NCBI GenBank assembly: GCA_007258455.2
Contig: VDFB02193867.1
Coordinates: 569,536,656 to 569,600,655, forward strand
Length of the DNA stretch: 64,000 bases
Source of the DNA: Sequoia sempervirens
Lineage: Eukaryota > Streptophyta > Pinopsida > Cupressales > Cupressaceae
Direction of reading: 5' to 3'
Shown: positions 34,570 to 46,456 of the stretch, piece after piece
Position numbering within the stretch: position 1 is the stretch's first letter
Layout of the letters: the number at the start of each line of letters is the position of its first letter
The notes under the pieces: model-generated
The model's database searches: none
What the model saw: the letters and a program-made list of their open reading frames with translations, nothing else
Told to the model about the DNA's origin: nothing
Translations under genes and position numbers: made by a program

Positions 34570-36000
34570 AAAGTTTCTAAGTAGACTTTAGCCTTAGCAA
34601 CTTCAATCAACAACTTGAACTTCTGCAAATTCGCACTTCACATCAGCAATCAGCAATTAGCAAGTTCGCACTTTTTAAGTTCTCAGCTATTCCTTGTTTC
34701 AAGGCGTCCCTCTCAGCACAGGCAACTTCAACTTTCAGCAACAAATGAAGTGAATTTGCACCTCACTTCAGGGCGTCCTCAAATGCAGATTTGAATCTTC
34801 AGCAACTTGCAAGTGCACCCCTTCTTGACTTCAGCAATGGCACTTCTCTAGCAACTCAAGGCGTCCTTCAGCAAATTCGAACTTAAGCTCTTAGCAATCA
34901 GCAAACAGCAGTCTCCAATAAAACTTCGAACTCTTCAAGCAATTCTCAAACTTCAAAGCAAGTCGAATTCTTGAAGCTGTGAAAAGGAAGTGAGAAACTT
35001 GTTCATTTTATAGCCAAAATTTGAATTCTAGAAGAAGCCAATTATAGCCAGTGCATTCAATTTCCACTACTCCACTTCAAAAATTCGAATTCCCCCTCTC
35101 TGGTGTTTCTGACACTTGTCTTTCGACGTCAGGAATCTTATTCTTCTAGAAGCTTGACTTTGACTGGCATCTTTGAATTTATTTTCGAAAAATTTAATTT
35201 AAATCCATATTTTTTAATTCACCAGCCGGAGCTCTGTCACTTGAATTCGAATTTAACTTCCTCATTAGCTCTGGAAAATTCATCATCGGAGAATTTAAAC
35301 AAAATCATCTAGGCAACTCACTTCAAATTCGAATCACTCGGAGAAATTCACTTTGAAAACACATTCTATTCACTCTGCCTTAGAGAATTTTAAATTTTCC
35401 CTTAGGAAAATTCACAATTTGAGCACTGATTAAATTCTTCACCAAAAAAAAGTTGGCGAAGCGCGGAAGACTTGGAAATCCATCTATCATCGCAAATGTT
35501 CAGTACCCAGAAGAAAATTTTCTTTAGAATGCTTCGAATCCATGGGTACCCAACGAACGGGTTCATTTAATTTTTTAAATTTTGAACCTTAGAAAATAAA
35601 ATTATTCTGTCAAATTAAATCCATTCTTCGCCTGTGATCATTCTGTGTTGGTCTGACTTGAGGAACTTGAATTCATCCTGCATTAATATCATTTTCTAAC
35701 TTCATCACTGAGAAAATTTGCGCGTGCTTCACGAAGGAAAATTTCACTTCCTTGAGCTCTAGGCGTATTTTCTAAGAAAATATTTTTGCCTTAGAAATTT
35801 TTTAAATCATCCTGCACTTTTGAGAATTTGCCTTAGAAAATCTTCGCTTTAAAAATTCTATTCAGTCTTGCCTGTGAGTAAAACATCAACTTTACTTAAA
35901 GAATTTTATTCATGCCTAGCACAATTTATTTCTCACTCACCATTTGCATTTTACTTCACACTTGCAAGGCAATGTTATTCAAAATTCTAACGCCTTAGAA
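34570..36000. other. element 2 upstream region, no gene seen
   Basis: AT-rich leader with repeated AACTTC/GCAATCAGCAA phrases near 34600-34960 (GGCGTCC recurs at about 34703, 34783, 34860). No convincing ORF. Confidence 0.5.
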
Positions 36001-36019
36001 ATATTTCATTTTTCTTCAC

Positions 36020-36905
36020 TCAACATATTAGGCGCATATTACTTGAAGAGGGGATTTAAAATCATGCCTTAGCATATTATCTTCACCACCACACACATAT
36101 CACCTTGGCCACGCCTTAGAAAAATTTCTAACACCCATCTCCTTAGGCGCATTTGAGGCTTGAAGAGGAAATTCAAAAATCACGCCTAGCCTTTACCTTC
36201 ACCACCTCACACATATTGAAAAAAAAATTCCTCTAACACTTATCACCTTGGGCGCATTTTGCATATGATGAGGGATAACACCTAGCATTTACCACGCATT
36301 GACCATGCCTTGAGATATTTTTAATCACATTTCACCTCATTTACCAGCTTCATTTACTTTTACCATCCTAACTTGGGCGCATTTCCATGTAGGTGAAGGA
36401 TGACCCTTCAACTTCCATTCTTTGTCTCTACTTGACCTTGTTTGGGCGCATTTTAGGCATGCAAGGAGGATAAGAAACGTTGACTTGTTGACTTGCTTCC
36501 ATCTTGGGCGCATTTTAGCCTAGCTGGTGGATGAACTTTTCAAACGCCTTCATGTGACTTTTCAGCTTCCTTGCTTTTGTCTTGACATGCATGCTTTTGG
36601 GCGCATTTTGCCTATGGAGGAGGATGAGCTTGTTTGACTTCCTTTGACCTTCTTGCAACTTTGGCGCATTTCACCCTCTGAGAAGGATGGGCGCATTTGG
36701 AGGGGGGTGGCGGATATGTTCAATACTTAGAAAAAATTTCAACCTTTCCCTTCTTCAAGTTGGGCGCATTTCACTATGCCTTCAGGATAAAAATCGTTGA
36801 CTTTCTTTGACTTTCTTATCCTTGGGCGCATTTTAGCCTGTGTGGAGGACGAGTTTTGTTCTTAGAAATTTTCATGCCTCCTCATCAACTGGGCGCATTT
36901 TGACA
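36020..36905. repeat. element 2 tandem array of GGGCGCATTT units
   Basis: The core TTGGGCGCATTTT or a close variant recurs at least ten times (for example near 36243, 36375, 36450, 36507, 36600, 36662, 36687, 36763, 36826, 36890). Each is followed by a variable stretch, often with GAGGATGA. Spacing is 25-130 bp. The spacing and homologous spacers rule out CRISPR. Confidence 0.75.
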
Positions 36906-36970
36906 TGTCCATTGGATGAAGTTCCGGACTTAGAATTTTTCTTCGTTTTTTCGCCAATTCTCATGCCCTG

Positions 36971-37925
36971 CTATTTATAGTAAGTCCTTTGAATTTTGTA
37001 TCTCTGAAGCCCGGAATGACTTGAAATTTTAAACGTAGCATCCTCATGATCTTGTTGTTCTGTCGACACTGCCATTTTTAGCTGACCTGCTATTTATAGC
37101 CCATTTATGAAGATGATTTACTATAAATAGTAACCTCTTGTTTTTGATAGCTCCACTGCTCCGATTGACTTGAAATTTGGATGAGGCGCTCCTCACCACG
37201 TGACCTAACTGCTGACATCAACGCATGCACCTGACTTGCTATTTTTAGCCAGTTTCTGAATTGACTTACTATAAATAGTAAGTGCTCCGTTTGTCTTGAA
37301 ATTTCACCAGCAGATAGCCTAAAGGATGCTGATCGCGATGGTTTACATCGGTTTTCGAAAATTTTGCCTTTTTACCCCTTTTCAGGCTTCGAAGTTGGAA
37401 ACCCTAATTTTCTCTGCATGCGTATCAAATGATCTCTATTTCTCTTCGTTTCTGTGGCACTGCGATCAGCTCGTGATTCTGAACTGCTGGGAGGCGGCTG
37501 CCGGGACACACCTGCTAAAAATAGCAAGTTCCTTACTGAGTGATTATCTTCATTTGCATGTCACGCCATCGCGAAGCTCTTGAAAAACCCATCAGGAATC
37601 ATCCGACATGCAAAAGAAACCCTGACATGCAAACCCTAAAAATAGCCTCGGAAGACTGAATTCTGAAAGTTGTCGTCTCGACTTGCATGTTGTATCATTG
37701 TGAAGGTCTCGAAAAACCCAGAAGGAATATCCAAACATGCAAAGAAAAACTCTGCATCTGAACCCTGAAATTTGTGCCGGAAGCTGGACTGCTAAAAATA
37801 GAAAGTTGTCTGTTTTCGCTCAAATTTTGCATACGAGTAGCCTGATGCGCTCTGAATGCTGTGCGACTGTCGGAATCTCAAAAATGCTGACAAATTGCCT
37901 TAAATTTCACACTTACTAAAAATAG
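36971..37925. promoter_or_regulatory. cluster of nine MEF2-type CArG boxes
   Basis: Exact CTA(A/T)4TAG matches start at 36971, 37090, 37121, 37239, 37269, 37515, 37636, 37792 and 37916. Several are embedded in longer palindromes (CTTACTATAAATAGTAAG at 37265, CTTACTAAAAATAGTAAG at 37912). The motif class is bound in plants by MIKC*-type MADS complexes, which act in pollen. Binding here is inferred only. Confidence 0.65.
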
Positions 37926-38188
37926 TAAGTTCCTCAAAATCGGATGAAAATTTGCTGGGAGCCTACTGGAAACATGCTGACAACAATGTTAGGCTCAATT
38001 TACAATTTATTGACTTCATTCGACCTTGGACTAACCAGAAACGATGAAACCCTAATTTTCAGACTTGGTCAGTTTCACGCTTAATCTTGCTGACGGGCGC
38101 AACCCCCGAAAGGCAGACATCAGAAAAGAGACGGAGCGAGAGAGAGAGAAAAACCCAAGCCAAAAGACCAGAATGGAGCGGAAATTAG

Positions 38189-38234
38189 GGGGTCCCCATT
38201 TTGAACGGGGCGATGTGTGAAAAGGTCACAACAG
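38189..38234. repeat. conserved terminal block, element 2
   Basis: GGTCCCCATTTTGAACGGGG, then CGATGTGTGA and GGTCACAACA. The hairpin is weaker than in elements 1 and 3. Confidence 0.7.
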
Positions 38235-38239
38235 GTCTC

Positions 38240-38706
38240 TTCTTTGTTGCATATGGATTTTTGAAGTTTGAAGATGTATACTAAGAATGATCAATTATTT
38301 AATATCATATATGTGGTGTATGTCTATGCATGGTTCATATTTTGTTGTGATTTTAAAGTGTTGCTTCTCTTGGTAAATAGTGACTTTGTAACCCAATGGA
38401 TTAGGCGCCAATCCTGGAGTTATGGTAGACCATGCACTCAAAATGAATATATCTTTCACTATAATGTCCCCATTTTTAAGAGTTAGCATAAAGTTGAATT
38501 ATTAATTTAAGTTGTCAAAATCAATTGAATTAAAAAGGGACAACTTAAATTTATAATGCAAAAAGTAACTAAGTTTGAAAAAAGCTAAATAAATAAATTA
38601 AAGTTACTTTTTTATGAGAATTCTCAAAAAGACAAAATTAAAAGTGAAAGGTAAAGAGATGAGAATTCGAACAGTCAGGAGGAGTTACAAGGAGGAGGTG
38701 AATAAA
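38240..38706. other. linker, no gene seen
   Basis: AT-rich. TATAATGTCCCC at about 38466 resembles the start of the LTR family at 38707, so a further LTR fragment may begin here, but no end can be placed. Confidence 0.4.
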
Positions 38707-41316
38707 TGTAATGTCCCCTTATTAGAGACATAAATGCACAAGTTAGGGTCAAGAACTTTATTTACCGATACCTAATTTTGCACAAGTAATTTGCCTTTAG
38801 GGCCTACACACATCATGCATTATTGACGAACACACATAGTTCCTTAATCCAATTCAAATTAGACAATACCAGATTGAGCATTTTAAGGATAAGGCAGATG
38901 CATTATCATCTAGTGCATAAACACATCATAAACTGATATGACTTATTACTCTTGACCGGAATAGATCTTCGCCTTGTCTTCTCTTTCCTAACCTCATTTG
39001 GATGGTAGATTTACTATGCCAAGGGCGCGTGCACGATCTCGAATTGGTCTCCCTCAAGATTTACTACCCGTCTTGGGACCGTCCAACATTGGACCAATTT
39101 ACCCACCTTTCCCTCCACACACTCCCTATCCTTATTGAGTGTTAGTGAAAGAGAGTTTTGGCCCAAAGTCTATTTTCAAGGTAAAGTCATAATAGCTTAT
39201 GATATTCAATGTAATTACTGCAAGCATCATTATTGAATACTTGTACATGAAATCTATTTATTGTTGTAGAGATGAACATATAACTATCCATTTAATCCCT
39301 CTATGCATTCACCTATCATATTAATCGAATTCACAATTCACCACAAATTAAAGCGTTATAAACATGCACTGCTATTTAACTTGATAGGGTATGGATTACT
39401 TATCTAAATCTTATCGATCTGCAGACTTTCTTGCTTTCCTCCTGTCAGTGGTGCCCTTTGAATAATATATATACGTATTAAATGTCCTCACCTTTCAATG
39501 TATAACAGTAGATTGTACCATGGTTGCTCCGGTTCTGAAAGCAAATCCTATTTCTTAGTCCTCCTTCATTTCCTCCGTATTGGAGTAAGACTCCTTAATA
39601 TTTTATTACTCATATATTTCCCTTGAACGTTTTCTTTCTTCCACACGATGATGATAGTGCCTTTCCCTTTGTGGCATTAGTATGGAATGACCCCTTTCTA
39701 AAGGAACAATAATCAACAGTAGTTTATTGTGTTGTTCTAGTGAAATTTTTCTGATATTGAAGCGTGGTTTTGTACTGATTCGAAATTATAGCCCAATATG
39801 GTTTTCATGTGAGTGGTTGCATAGAAAATAAGGTAGCCGACCAATGAATAAAAAGAAAAGTTCAACTCAATAGTTCCAAAATGCAGTACTTCGGCTTAGA
39901 GTTGCAAAATCACGAAGAGTACCCAAAACACAGAGGATCATATTGAATACCAGTGAATTGTCCCAACAGTTCTCATACTCATGAGTCACAATTACAGATT
40001 TAAATAGAATAACCACTTGCAGAATTTATATTGTCTTTATATTGATGTTCGACAAAATATCAAGACATAACTTTAGAAAAACTCTTATTTGAAACACAAT
40101 CTCCATTCAGAATTTCCTCCGCTACAAAATAGAATATTGTTCTCAACATATAGCATTCATGTACCGAAATGATATTAAAGAAGCACCGAACATACCTGTA
40201 TAATTACGTCTAGTCAGACATATAGATGCATTCCCGTTCATTAAGGAAATATTTATCCATAATATCGGATGTGGTCTTGAGCATCTGGGACTCGATAGTG
40301 GAAAACCCGACAATTACATTAAACGACAGGACCTTTCAATCTGGGACGTATTCACCACATCTCACACCAGTGATAGAAATACAGAATGTCTCCATCCTAT
40401 TGTATGTAGGTGGCCCCAATGGATATCACGTTGGAATAATATGCGGTTGGCTTTGGAATGGTCTATCATTTGTTTTCCTCTGCAACGTCATGTTGATGCG
40501 TGTATTATGACTCACCAAGCACTCTAGAATAAAGAATCCAAAGATACTCTATCCTCTCTTGAAAAACTGCCTCGTATGCTAAGATTGCCAAAACGATCAT
40601 ACAGCAATTCCAATGTTTAGTAAGATGGGTGTGGATAAGCTCTGCGGATGATGTGATTTTGCCGATAACACAAAGGGATTTACTCTAGCAAGTCACTTAG
40701 AAAGCAAGGACTTAAATGCAGTGATAATTTTTATTTTATTTTCGGATTTTAGATAAAAAAAGTGAAAAAGGGGAGTAAGGGTTGAGGAATCCTATACTAT
40801 TCCTACGAACTCAAGAGACAGTAAGGATTGAGTGAAACCAAAGAACAATACTTTGTTTCGCCACCGTATACAACAACTACACAAAGCAAGTACAATCTTC
40901 TGGGAATTTGTGCTTAAAATTTTCTTACTACGAACAACATCATCAATAGAACAATATTATTCGAAGTAACACAATGAAGCATCCACATTAATAGCTCAAT
41001 CTAACTTTACGCATTGAATAGAAATCATCCATCCAAAGAAAGTATGAGCAAAGTTTCACTAATCTTTACGATCAATCTATCATTCCCTAACATACATTCA
41101 AAAGAAATTCTAACTTAGATCTATTCAATGAGGAAGAGAAGTATGTAACCATGCAACCATTTGACAATGAAAGAATTCAAAGCATCTCATGCATCATGAA
41201 CTTTATTATCAAAAATAGTCTTTTGCAACAATTTCATAAACTCTTTCTCTCTTATTATCTATATCATGCTATCCATTTATTCATCTATCTCTATGAAAAT
41301 GAGAGAATGAGAGGGG

Positions 41317-41324
41317 TTTATATA
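41317..41324 (-). promoter_or_regulatory. TATA box of element 3 with telo-box
   Basis: Minus strand CTATATAAACC. The telo-box AAACCCTAA type tract (41391-41408) begins 67 bp upstream. The site II position is decayed (TTGGCT). Confidence 0.6.
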
Positions 41325-41462
41325 GAGTTTTTGGAGTACAATGAACAGCCAAGATTAATCTGGAATCAATGGTAGAGATTAAAAATAAACAACCCTAATT
41401 AGGGTTTCCTAAAACACAGTTAGTAATCAATGAGATAACAGGCAGTGAACTGAAGTGAAGAG

Positions 41463-44400
41463 CTATTCTTGAGGAGGCGCATCCCTATCCTCTTTGGTTG
41501 CATTATACCGGATGAATTTAGAAACTGTCATGTCAACCTCTTCAATTGTGATAGGTGGCAGCGCATTGACCTTGAATTCTAGCAAATCTAAATCATCCAA
41601 GCATTCAGCAAAAGTATCTTCCCATTCTAATTCCTGTTGTTGGAAATTGCGAAAGATGAACAGGAAGTCAGCTACCTTAGCCAAATTTTGCTTGAAGACA
41701 GGCCCAGTAGCGAAGAAGATTTCCTGAATTTTGTGCTTCAAGTTTTCAAATTGCAAGTTGTTTGCTCGTACAATGTCCTTCTCCCGCGCATCTGCAACCA
41801 TAGCTAGAATCTTCTCCCGAACTTCTTTTGTCCTTTCCTCAATTCGGATAGTATCTGCCTTTATCTTTTCTAGGATCTCGCTTCGTGTGATCAATGTCAT
41901 GTACCAACTGTTGAAATCATAAGTTGCACCTGGTGCAATTACTTTTCCGCTGACCAGCGCTTGCTTCGACACTCCTTTAAGCACTTTGAGACATGGAATG
42001 ATTTTGTCTCGAATATCCTGGGCATTATCCCATGCTTCTACCAATGTTGCAATTCTCGAAAGCAAAGAAGAAGTTTGCCCATACGCCAACGCCAGTCTTT
42101 CTGCAAATACAACCACCTCTTGTCTGTTGTTGATTAAACATTCTTTAGTCTCCTTGGCTATATTCTTCTCCTCTTCAAAAGTCTCCTGAGAAGTATTCAT
42201 CAGTGGAAGAGCTGCTCAGGTAGTCTGATCGAGAGGCTTAGTTAGACGCTGAATATACTCCTTGAGTCATTCAACCTCTCGTTTATACTCTTTTTTCTTT
42301 GCTATCTCCTTTTCTAGCCTTGCCTTGATAGTGGCAACAAAATTATCCAATTCTTCTATCTGTCCTTTTGTGGTAGGGCCTAAATCGACAGTGGTAATAG
42401 CGTATTCCTGGGGAGTAATTTCTTCCCTTGACTTGTCAACTGTCAGTACAGCAACTTGGACTGTACGATGCCCAATTTCATCTCTTTGAATGGTGGAGAA
42501 GGTTTTGGCAGGCTTTCTTGCACTGACTGCTTCTAATCTGGCCAGGAATTCGGCCATGTCATCTTCTTCTTCTAGAACTTTTTTAGTTTCCTTCATCTTC
42601 AATCTCTCTTTTAGTCAATCAGGAACAGTTGGCTGCTCGATATCTTGTTCTTCTTGAATTCCTCTCAAGGCTGAAATCATTCCTTCCTCAAACTCGTTGT
42701 CCAAAATGTCAACCTCATTGTCCGATTCCAAAACCTCGGTGCCTATGGGTGATGGAGGCTCATCATCTTCGGGCTGAACAAGGATAGGAGAGGGAATCCT
42801 TATATCTCGCAAAGATTCATCAATGTCTAAAATTTCATTCACATTCGCAGAGACGGCAAAATGAAGAGGCTCCAGTCTCTGCTGCTTCCTGGCAGGTTCC
42901 TCATTTGCAATTTCTTTTCCCTTTGTCTCTTTCCTTTTCTTAGGATTAGAGCTCTCAATTGGCTCGTCTCCTTGGGATGCTCCAACGTTCGAAGAGTAAG
43001 ATTCTAATTTTCCCATCAGAGTGTATGTCAAAGGCATACCCTTCCACCGTAGTTCCTTAATTTGCTGGTTTTCCCACCATTGTGAATACTTGATGACAGG
43101 CCTCATGAAGGTGTCCAAGTCAGAGATTTCCGGTTCTGACTAGCGCACAGGAGGAAGAGGTTGACTTTCATCAAAACCTGGCTGTGTAAATTTGCCATCA
43201 TCTTCAAGTTGGTCTGGCACACAAAAGAGTTCTATCGTTCTAATCAAGCTGACAGGCAATCTGGACCACAATCTTTTCCTAACATCAAATTCATCTGCGG
43301 CATTGGCCCAGTAATCTTCTAGGTCCACTTGGTGTTTATATTTCTTTCCGTTCATGATTCCGATGTGGTGGTGAGGATCAAAATTGGCTCTAGATCGGTA
43401 CAATGTGAACGGATACCACTGCATTTCTATTCTAGCACCTTCAACTACCTATGCAGACGAGCAATATTCTTCCATGTTCCTGATAAAGAAAGGGAAAGTG
43501 ACGGCTGCTTTCTAGTTCGGCCTTTGGATGTTTTGATAAGTCTCCAATTGCCTAAGAACCTCTAGTAGAATCATCCTATGGGTGGGGTAGATGGGAAGCT
43601 TGAACGGATTCCCAGTGAATCCCTGGATTCAGATATAAGTGAATTTAGGAAACTGGATGTCCCAGGATCCATATTTACTGATAAGGCTCTTTGCTTCATG
43701 TGTCAGCCTCTTATGGGTTCCCCCTTGTAGTTACCTTGTAATGAACATCAAGAACGCATCGTGTGCTCTCTGAAATGGGACTTGGTAGACAGTTGCAATT
43801 GAGGATAACATTCATACACTTTGAATTGATTTTCTCCATTTCCGAGAACACCTTTGCATATCAATCGAGGATATCTATAGGCTCTGGCCAATAGATAAAT
43901 GACATAGGAACTCATATGAAATGACTTAGTCCTTTCAAGGTTGATTAATTGCTCATGGATGTTATCACTGATCATTCTTGACCAGTTAAACATTCTGACT
44001 CCGGAAGTAATTTCCTCGATAAAGAAGTACATCCATGTTTCAAAGTAGGCACCTTGAGGATTGCCCATTATTCTGTTTAGGAGCAAAACGATATCACTGT
44101 AGTCCTTAAAGTTTGTTCGGCGCAGCTTCTTAGGCATTTTCTTAATGGAAGCTCTTGGCTTTTCTAACCATGTTTTATTGATATGAGTTGCACATTGATC
44201 TGCCCGATCCTCAAAGACTCTTTTGGCTTCCTCCTTTGTTTTATACGAAGTTCGATTATGATCAGGTATGCCAAATGCCTCTTGGATAGCTAGTTCTCCA
44301 AGGTGCGCCAAAATTCTTCCATCAGGAGCTATAATTTGTCTTTCCTGCGGGTTGTAATGTCTTGCACATTCGACCATCAATTCGACACACTGGATTGTTG

Positions 44401-44656
44401 GAGGAAATCCGGCAGCTTGGACAATTCCATTGCGCATCATTCAGCAGGTAATCACTGTGGGCATAAGTCTGTTTAATCCATACATCCTTTTTTTGAATTC
44501 TTCAAAGTCCATATGTCCGAGGTTTGTATCTATGACGTTCTTCCATTTGGAAGTGATCTTTGACTCCTTTTGGACTCCCTTGCTTGCGAACTTCATTGGT
44601 GTTTTCTTTGACGAACCTCCGGGGGTGGTCATCAACCTACGAGAAAGAGAATACAA
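41463..44656 (-). pseudogene. element 3 large protein, unknown family, many breaks
   Basis: Six pieces (44441-44656, 43748-44440, 43140-43424, 42615-43118, 42267-42602, 41463-42200) follow the order of the element 1 protein. Shared blocks: KWKNVIDTNLGHMDF, FPPTIQCVELMVECA, FGIPDHNRTSY, NWSRMISDNI, KSFHMSSYVIYLLAR, DLGPTTKGQIEELDN and YDFNSWY. The piece from about 43425 to 43747 is reduced to scattered matches in other frames. At least one in-frame stop and several frameshifts. Not functional. Useful as a third sequence for defining the conserved core. Confidence 0.75.
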
Positions 44657-44739
44657 TAAACGTTCAATTATGATTTCTTTAAAATTTTCTTGTGAAAATT
44701 CTAACTTTCAGCTTGTTGAAAGTTAAATTCGATGAAAAA

Positions 44740-45425
44740 GCAAGCTGAGTAATAACACTTAGTGAATTTTTCGAATATAAAATGAAGACAAAAAATAATT
44801 CATCAAACTTTGGGATTATACTCTGTGACTGGCAATTTAACTGTAAACTTCGAAAATCTGGTCTTTATTGCCAAAAAAGCAAGCAATCCTCTAAAAATTT
44901 CGACCTTCAGCTTAAAATTCTACCTCTTTCTTCGTTCTTTCACCTCGAAAAATAAATCAATCACTCAACTCTCAAAACTCTTATCTTTCAAAAAAAATTC
45001 TCTTGAAATTTTTTTTCTAACTCTCGAAAAATTTACTAACTCTTGAATAATTCTCTATCTCTAGAAATGGAGAGAGAGCTAAACCTCTTCTCAAATCGAA
45101 ATTGTGAGTTGATAATGACTTGAGAATGCCTTATAAATTTGAAAAATTCGATCCATTTAGCAATTCTTTCAAGTTCATCGAATGTGGACTCTTGTTTATT
45201 GAGGAAAGTTTCTAAATTTTTAATTCTTCATCCTTATCTTCATCAAAATTTTGAAGTCTATCCATAGAGCTCGATTTTTCTCTAAGTGTTTTGAAATAAT
45301 TAAAGGTTTATCATGTGATTTTTTCGATTTTCTCAACCTTTAATTTTTTATTTTTTTAGTTTACCCATGCTTTCTTTTAATTTGGCAATTTTTTCCAAGT
45401 TTATGGGTTTTTCTTCTCTTTCTCC
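44740..45425. other. element 3 upstream region, no gene seen
   Basis: AT-rich leader, rich in CTCGAAAAATT-like phrases. No ORF with support. Confidence 0.5.
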
Positions 45426-45429
45426 ATCA

Positions 45430-46270
45430 TGGCGGACTTTCTCATGTCTTAGCCATCTGATAATTTCCCTCTTGGACAAATTTTCTTCTCCTTCCCCTCT
45501 ACAAGTCGAACTTCCAAGATATTTTTCCATTCATCTTATGGCAGATTTTCTTGTTGATTTTCCAATCATCTTCTAGGCGTTTCATGCCTTAGGCAAATTT
45601 TATTCATGTCTTTTAGCAAAGTCGGACTTTCAAGTTTTATTTCCACTCTTATCTCCTTGGGGCAGACTTGAAGTGTTTTCTTCCATTTGCTTGAGCAAGG
45701 CGGACTTTGAAGGCTTCTCTCCATTTGTCTTATACTTAGCCAAAATTCCAACTTTCTCTTCCTTACTAAGCTTGGGTGGACTTTGAAGAAGTCTTGCCAC
45801 TTAGGTTGGGCGGTCTTTATGAATGTGTTTCCATGTGTTTCAAGAGTGATGGGCGGACTTTGGAGAAGTCTTGCCACTTAGGTTGGGCGGACTTTATGAA
45901 TGTGTTTCCATGTGTTTCAAGAGTGATGGGCGGACTTTGGAGAAGTCTTGCCATTCTACCAAGGGCGGACTCCATAGAAACTTTGCCATTCCTCCTTCTT
46001 GGCATAGGCGGACTTCCCATCATCCTTTCCAAGTGCAAGTCGGACTTTCCTTAGTCTCTTCCATTCCATTCAAGAGCTGGTCGGACTTCCAAGAAACTTT
46101 TCTAAGTCTCCTTCCTTCATGGCGGACTTCCAAGATGAATTTCCAAGCATCTCTTGGCATGGGCAGACTTCTTAAACCTTCTACCATTTCTCCTTCCATT
46201 GCTGGGCGAACTTCTTCAGACTTCAATCCATTTCCCATGTTCTTGCCATGATCCTGGGCGAATTTCTTCA
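45430..46270. repeat. element 3 tandem array of GGGCGGACTT units, with exact 77-bp repeat
   Basis: The core GGCGGACTT or a variant recurs about a dozen times between 45430 and 46265. At about 45776-45960 it forms a 77-bp tandem repeat, 2.4 copies, nearly identical (GAAGTCTTGCCA at 45788, 45865, 45942). Core differs from the arrays of elements 1 and 2. Confidence 0.8.
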
Positions 46271-46456
46271 GACTTTTATCATCTCAGCCAAGACTCTTAT
46301 GCTTTTTTATTCGCCTTTTGTCTGATTTTTCATGATTTTTGCATTGATTTTTTGATCTGTTTCCACTCTTTTCCAGATTTTTACCTGTTTTCATCAGATT
46401 TTTGATCGATTTTTCATTGCTTTTCATGCTTTTTTTACCTGATTTTTCCAGATTTT

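Larger units (their letters stand above)
30139..38234 (-). mobile_element. giant element 2: ORF-bearing TG...CA element, probable solo LTR
   Basis: Ends TGTTGATGTG and GGTCACAACA, with perfect target duplication GGTCT (30134-30138, 38235-38239). Same minus-strand order as element 1: terminal hairpin block, nine MEF2-type boxes, an array of GGGCGCATTT units, the large ORF, telo-box, site II, TATA and about 920 bp to the end. It is 2.2 kb longer than element 1, mostly from the array and the box cluster. No LTR pair, PBS or pol. Confidence 0.85.

Noticed and set aside
36020..36905. Regularly recurring GGGCGCATTT units that look like a CRISPR array
   Set aside because: Plant context, uneven spacing, related spacers and partial homology to arrays in sister elements point to a minisatellite.
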